A stretch of DNA of 64,000 nt. Source: Streptomyces jeddahensis (lineage in GTDB: Bacteria; Actinomycetota; Actinomycetes; Streptomycetales; Streptomycetaceae). The translations under genes and the position numbers were made by a program. Where the stretch lies: the NCBI RefSeq assembly GCF_001642995.1, contig NZ_LOHS01000086.1, forward strand, positions 62,001 to 126,000, written 5' to 3'. Position 1 is the first letter of the stretch, and each line of letters opens with the position of its first letter. A model generated the notes under the pieces. The model did no database searches and had not been told where the DNA came from. It was given only the letters and a program-made list of their open reading frames with translations. Shown piece by piece: positions 60,891-64,000 of this stretch.

Positions 60891-62369
60891 TTGTTCAGCG
60901 CTCTCTTCCGGACGAAGAGTGTCGAGCAGTCGATCCGGGACACGGCAGAGCCGGAGCATGCGCTCAAGAAGTCCTTGTCCGCCCTCGATCTCACCGTCTT
61001 CGGCGTCGGTGTCATCATCGGCACCGGCATCTTCGTGCTCACCGGCCAGGTGGCCAAGGAGAACGCCGGTCCGGCCACCGCGTTCGCCTTCATCGTCGCG
61101 GGCATCGTCTGCGCGCTCGCGGCGTTGTGCTACGCGGAGTTCGCCTCAACCGTGCCGGTGGCCGGATCCGCGTACACCTTCTCCTACGCCTCGCTCGGGG
61201 AGCTGCCCGCGTGGATCATCGGCTGGGACCTGGTGCTCGAATTCGCACTCGGCACGGCCGTGGTCGCCGTCGGCTGGTCCGGCTACGTCCGCTCGCTGAT
61301 GGACAACGCGGGCTGGCACCTGCCCGACGCGCTGGCCGGGCCCGATGTCGCCGAGGGCGTCGGCTTCGACATTCTCGCCTTCGTACTGGTGCTCGTCCTG
61401 ACGGGCATCCTCGTCCTCGGCATGAAGCTGTCCGCCCGGGTCACCCAGGTTGTCGTGGCCATCAAGGTGACCGTCGTGCTGATCGTCATCATCGCGGGCG
61501 CCTTCTTCATCCAGTCCGCGAACTACTCGCCCTTCATCCCCGAAGCGCAGCAGATCCCGGCGGGAGGCGGACTGCACGCCCCGCTCGTCCAGCTGCTGTT
61601 CGGGTATGCGCCCACCAATTTCGGCGTGATGGGCATCTTCACGGCCGCCTCCGTCGTCTTCTTCGCCTTCATCGGCTTCGACATCGTGGCCACCGCCGCC
61701 GAGGAGACCAGGCACCCGCAGCGGGACATGCCCCGCGGCATCCTCGGCTCCCTCTTCATCTGCACCCTGCTCTACGTCCTCGTGTCGATCGTCGTCACGG
61801 GCATGCAGCACTACAGCCGGCTGTCCGTGGACGCCCCGCTCGCCGACGCCTTCAAGGAAACCGGGCACCCCTTCTTCGCGGGCATCATCAGCTTCGGCGC
61901 TGCCGTCGGCCTCACCACGGTCTGCATGATCCTGCTGCTCGGCCAGACCCGCGTCTTCTTCGCGATGAGCCGGGACGGACTGCTGCCCCGGTTCTTCTCC
62001 CGCGTCCACCCCAAGTACAAGACGCCGCACCGGCCGACCATCCTGCTCGGTGTGCTCATCGCGATCCTGGCCGGCTTCACCAGCCTCAGCGAACTCGCCG
62101 AGCTGGTGAACATCGGCACGCTCTTCGCCTTCGTCGTCGTCGCGCTCAGCGTCATCATCCTCCGCCGCACCCGCCCCGACCTGCACCGGGCGTTCCGGAC
62201 CCCGTGGGTCCCCGTGGTGCCTGTGCTCTCGGTGGCGGCCTCGCTCTGGCTGATGCTCAATCTGCCCGCCGAGACCTGGCTGCGGTTCGCTGTCTGGATG
62301 GCGCTCGGCATCGTCGTCTACTTCCTGTACGGGCGCACGCACAGTGAGCTGGTCAAGCGACGGAAGTAG
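60891..62369 (+). CDS. APC-superfamily amino acid permease
   Basis: 492 residues from TTG 60891, chosen because GGGAGG lies eight bases upstream and the protein then starts in the family's style (MFSALFRTKSVEQSI). GTG 60876 is the longer option. About 12 hydrophobic segments; GVGVIIGTGIFVLTGQVA and FFAFIGFDIVATAAEETRHP mark the cationic amino acid transporter branch. It resembles the permease at 5547 but lacks its long tail. The substrate is not certain. Confidence 0.86.
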   Translation: MFSALFRTKSVEQSIRDTAEPEHALKKSLSALDLTVFGVGVIIGTGIFVLTGQVAKENAGPATAFAFIVAGIVCALAALCYAEFASTVPVAGSAYTFSYASLGELPAWIIGWDLVLEFALGTAVVAVGWSGYVRSLMDNAGWHLPDALAGPDVAEGVGFDILAFVLVLVLTGILVLGMKLSARVTQVVVAIKVTVVLIVIIAGAFFIQSANYSPFIPEAQQIPAGGGLHAPLVQLLFGYAPTNFGVMGIFTAASVVFFAFIGFDIVATAAEETRHPQRDMPRGILGSLFICTLLYVLVSIVVTGMQHYSRLSVDAPLADAFKETGHPFFAGIISFGAAVGLTTVCMILLLGQTRVFFAMSRDGLLPRFFSRVHPKYKTPHRPTILLGVLIAILAGFTSLSELAELVNIGTLFAFVVVALSVIILRRTRPDLHRAFRTPWVPVVPVLSVAASLWLMLNLPAETWLRFAVWMALGIVVYFLYGRTHSELVKRRK

Positions 62370-62393
62370 CCGCCTGGTCCGTACTCGCCAGCC

Positions 62394-62439
62394 ATCCGGC
62401 CCCGTATGTCCTGCTTCGGTGGGGACTGCGGGGCCGGAT
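62394..62439 (+). terminator. Terminator after the permease
   Basis: atccggcccc (62394-62403) pairs with ggggccggat (62430-62439), with an inner tgtcc/ggga pairing. Confidence 0.7.
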
Positions 62440-62450
62440 AGCGTGCCCGT

Positions 62451-64000
62451 ATGCTCGCCGAGCCCACAGCTTCGCCACGCTCCGTCATCGAACCGCGAAT
62501 GCCGCGGCCGCCTCGGACGCCTCAGATCCCGCAGACGCAGTCGCCGACACCGACGCAGACACAGACGCAGACGCGGCCGGCGCCGCATTCGCCGCGTCCG
62601 CCGAGACCCCGCACGGAGCTGCCGGCCGCCTCCCGGTACCGGTACTGGACCCGGCTGCTCCCCGCCCTGGCCGCGCTGGCCTGCATCACCCACGTACCGG
62701 CGTTCCTGCGCCCGCTGTGGAACCCCGACGAGGGCTATCTGGCGGTGCAGGCGCGGATGTTGGCGCACGGCGGAGAACTGTACGAGACGGTGGTCGACCG
62801 CAAACCGCCGCTGGTGCCCTGGCTGTACGCGGGCGCGTTCGCGCTGTTCGGCGACGCGTCGCTCACCTCCGTGCGGGTGCTGGCGGTCCTCGCCCAGCTC
62901 CTGACCGCCGTGCTGCTGGCGTCCCTGGCCCGGCGCCGCTGGGGCGACGGCGCGGGCCGCACGGCCGGACTCCTGTACCTGCCGGCCTCCATCGGCCTCA
63001 ACCCCGAGGATGCCCAGGCCGCCACCTTCGAGATCTTCATGCTGCCCTGCACGGCCGCGGCCATGTGGTGCGCGGACCGCCGCCGCTGGGGTGCCGCGGG
63101 TGCCGCCGTGGCCTGCGCCTTCCTGGCCAAGCAGACCGGCGGGGCCGTACTGGTGCCGGTGCTGTGGCTGCTGTGGCGGTCCGGCCCACCGCGAAGCGGA
63201 CTGCCGCGGTTCCTGGTGGGGCTGGTGGCGCCGGTGCTGACGGTGGCCGCGATCACCGATCCGGCCGGATTCCTGTTCTGGACGGTCACCGGCTCCGGCA
63301 CGTACGCCTCCTTCACCGGTTCCGAACTCCACGTCCTGGGGCGCGGCCTGGCCAACACGGCGATTCTGGCCGTGGCCTGCGCGGGGCTGATCCTCCCGGT
63401 CGTACGCGTGCTGAGGATCGCCAGGACCGGATCGGGCGATCTGTGGCTGTGGCTCGGCTCCTCGGCCGCCGCCGTCCTCGCCGGCTTCCACTTCTTCGGC
63501 CACTACTACCTGCAAGTCATCCCGCCCCTCGCGCTGTTGGCCACAGCCGCACTGCAGATCCTGCCCCGCGACCGGCTGGCGACAGCGCTGTTCACCTCAG
63601 CCTGCACCTGCACGCTGTTCCTCGCCTGGGGAGTGCTGGCGCCCCGCCCCGAACTGGCGCACGCGCAGCGCGTCGCGGAGGCGGTGGCACATCGCACGGC
63701 ACCGGACGACAGGGTCCTCGTCTGGGGCATACACCCGGAGACGTACTGGCTCGCCGACCGCACCCCGGCCACCCGCTATCTGACGGCCGGCCTGCTCACC
63801 AACTACAGCGGCGGCCGCAACGGGCCCCAGGTGGGGGAGAAGTACGCGGTCGCGGGCACGTGGCCGGTCTTCCGCGAGGAGATGAGGACCCACGCGCCGG
63901 CACTGATCGTCGACGACTCACGCGGAAAGCCGTACGCCCCGGACCGCGTGCCGTCACTGGAGCACCTGCTGGAGGCCGGGTACGCGGCGGTGGGGACGGT
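62451..64000 (+). CDS. Membrane glycosyltransferase, GT39/ArnT-like (cut by window end)
   Basis: The frame from ATG 62451 is open to the window edge (516 codons). A ~65-residue Pro/Thr/Gln/Arg leader with a TQTQTQTQ run precedes the membrane domain. WNPDEGYLAVQARMLAHGG holds the acidic pair, and VVDRKPPLVPWLYAGAFALFG matches dolichyl-phosphate-mannose/ArnT transferases. Many hydrophobic segments follow, then an extracytoplasmic C-terminal domain (DDRVLVWGIHPETYWLADR). It likely moves a sugar from a polyprenyl-phosphate donor outside the cell. The end is missing. Confidence 0.8.
   Translation, partial: MLAEPTASPRSVIEPRMPRPPRTPQIPQTQSPTPTQTQTQTRPAPHSPRPPRPRTELPAASRYRYWTRLLPALAALACITHVPAFLRPLWNPDEGYLAVQARMLAHGGELYETVVDRKPPLVPWLYAGAFALFGDASLTSVRVLAVLAQLLTAVLLASLARRRWGDGAGRTAGLLYLPASIGLNPEDAQAATFEIFMLPCTAAAMWCADRRRWGAAGAAVACAFLAKQTGGAVLVPVLWLLWRSGPPRSGLPRFLVGLVAPVLTVAAITDPAGFLFWTVTGSGTYASFTGSELHVLGRGLANTAILAVACAGLILPVVRVLRIARTGSGDLWLWLGSSAAAVLAGFHFFGHYYLQVIPPLALLATAALQILPRDRLATALFTSACTCTLFLAWGVLAPRPELAHAQRVAEAVAHRTAPDDRVLVWGIHPETYWLADRTPATRYLTAGLLTNYSGGRNGPQVGEKYAVAGTWPVFREEMRTHAPALIVDDSRGKPYAPDRVPSLEHLLEAGYAAVGT

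Overview
The window is high-GC actinobacterial DNA and looks like Streptomyces: GTG and TTG starts are common, most operons use 4-bp ATGA/GTGA overlaps, and DmdR-type iron boxes, Zur boxes and a CebR box are present. From memory, the right third (MurA-like, aconitase, NgcEFG, Rok7B7, XylFGH, Dxs, permease) matches the S. coelicolor SCO5998-SCO6014 order. The left edge (RNA repair, arginine deiminase, ornithine carbamoyltransferase, permease) also looks like core chromosome. The stretch between them is more accessory.

Layout. (1) 1-7.1 kb: end of hen1, pnkp (RNA repair), then arcA, argF and an amino acid permease. (2) 7.0-15.6 kb: an ATPase-fold regulator, then an eight-gene minus-strand operon. 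It runs sulfotransferase, unknown, glycosyltransferase, cysC, cysD, cysN, ssuB, ssuC and ends in a strong hairpin. It makes PAPS and consumes it in a sulfotransfer step, with no reductive sulfur genes. A PaaX regulator lies upstream. (3) 15.6-23.1 kb: a palindromic MITE-like element, a frameshifted hydrolase, an iron-box DUF2470 gene, a class F sortase with a secreted neighbour, a peptidoglycan amidase and a methyltransferase.

(4) 23.2-43.6 kb: a zinc-homeostasis supercluster. The first block (23.2-30.9 kb) is an anchored-repeat ABC importer behind a Zur box. It has three surface proteins with choice-of-anchor M-type domains (two with sortase signals), a zinc-binding protein carrying an inserted, permuted copy of that domain, an ATPase and a permease. 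The second block (31.7-36.9 kb) is AztA/AztB/AztC with two AztD-like beta-propeller proteins, with a Zur box in its divergent promoter. The third block (37.0-40.7 kb) is a six-gene minus-strand operon led by a Zur-type Fur repressor behind a third Zur box: Zur, an 89-aa Cys-pair protein, a COG0523 GTPase, a WD40 protein, a (2Fe-2S) ferredoxin-like protein and a CzrA-like ArsR sensor. The fourth (41.1-43.6 kb) is a DUF1490/PacL-like protein plus a CtpC-like P-type ATPase for export. Relics of an ABC ATPase (31.6 kb) and of a tyrosine recombinase (36.95 kb) suggest assembly by rearrangement.

(5) 43.7-64 kb: an XRE-MurA fusion, aconitase with an iron-box-like site, a cellulase remnant that keeps its CebR operator, a Uma2 nuclease-fold protein, the chitobiose importer ngcEFG with a DasR-like site, the ROK regulator, the xylose importer xylFGH, dxs, a second amino acid permease and a membrane glycosyltransferase cut by the window end. 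No tRNA, rRNA or CRISPR array was seen.
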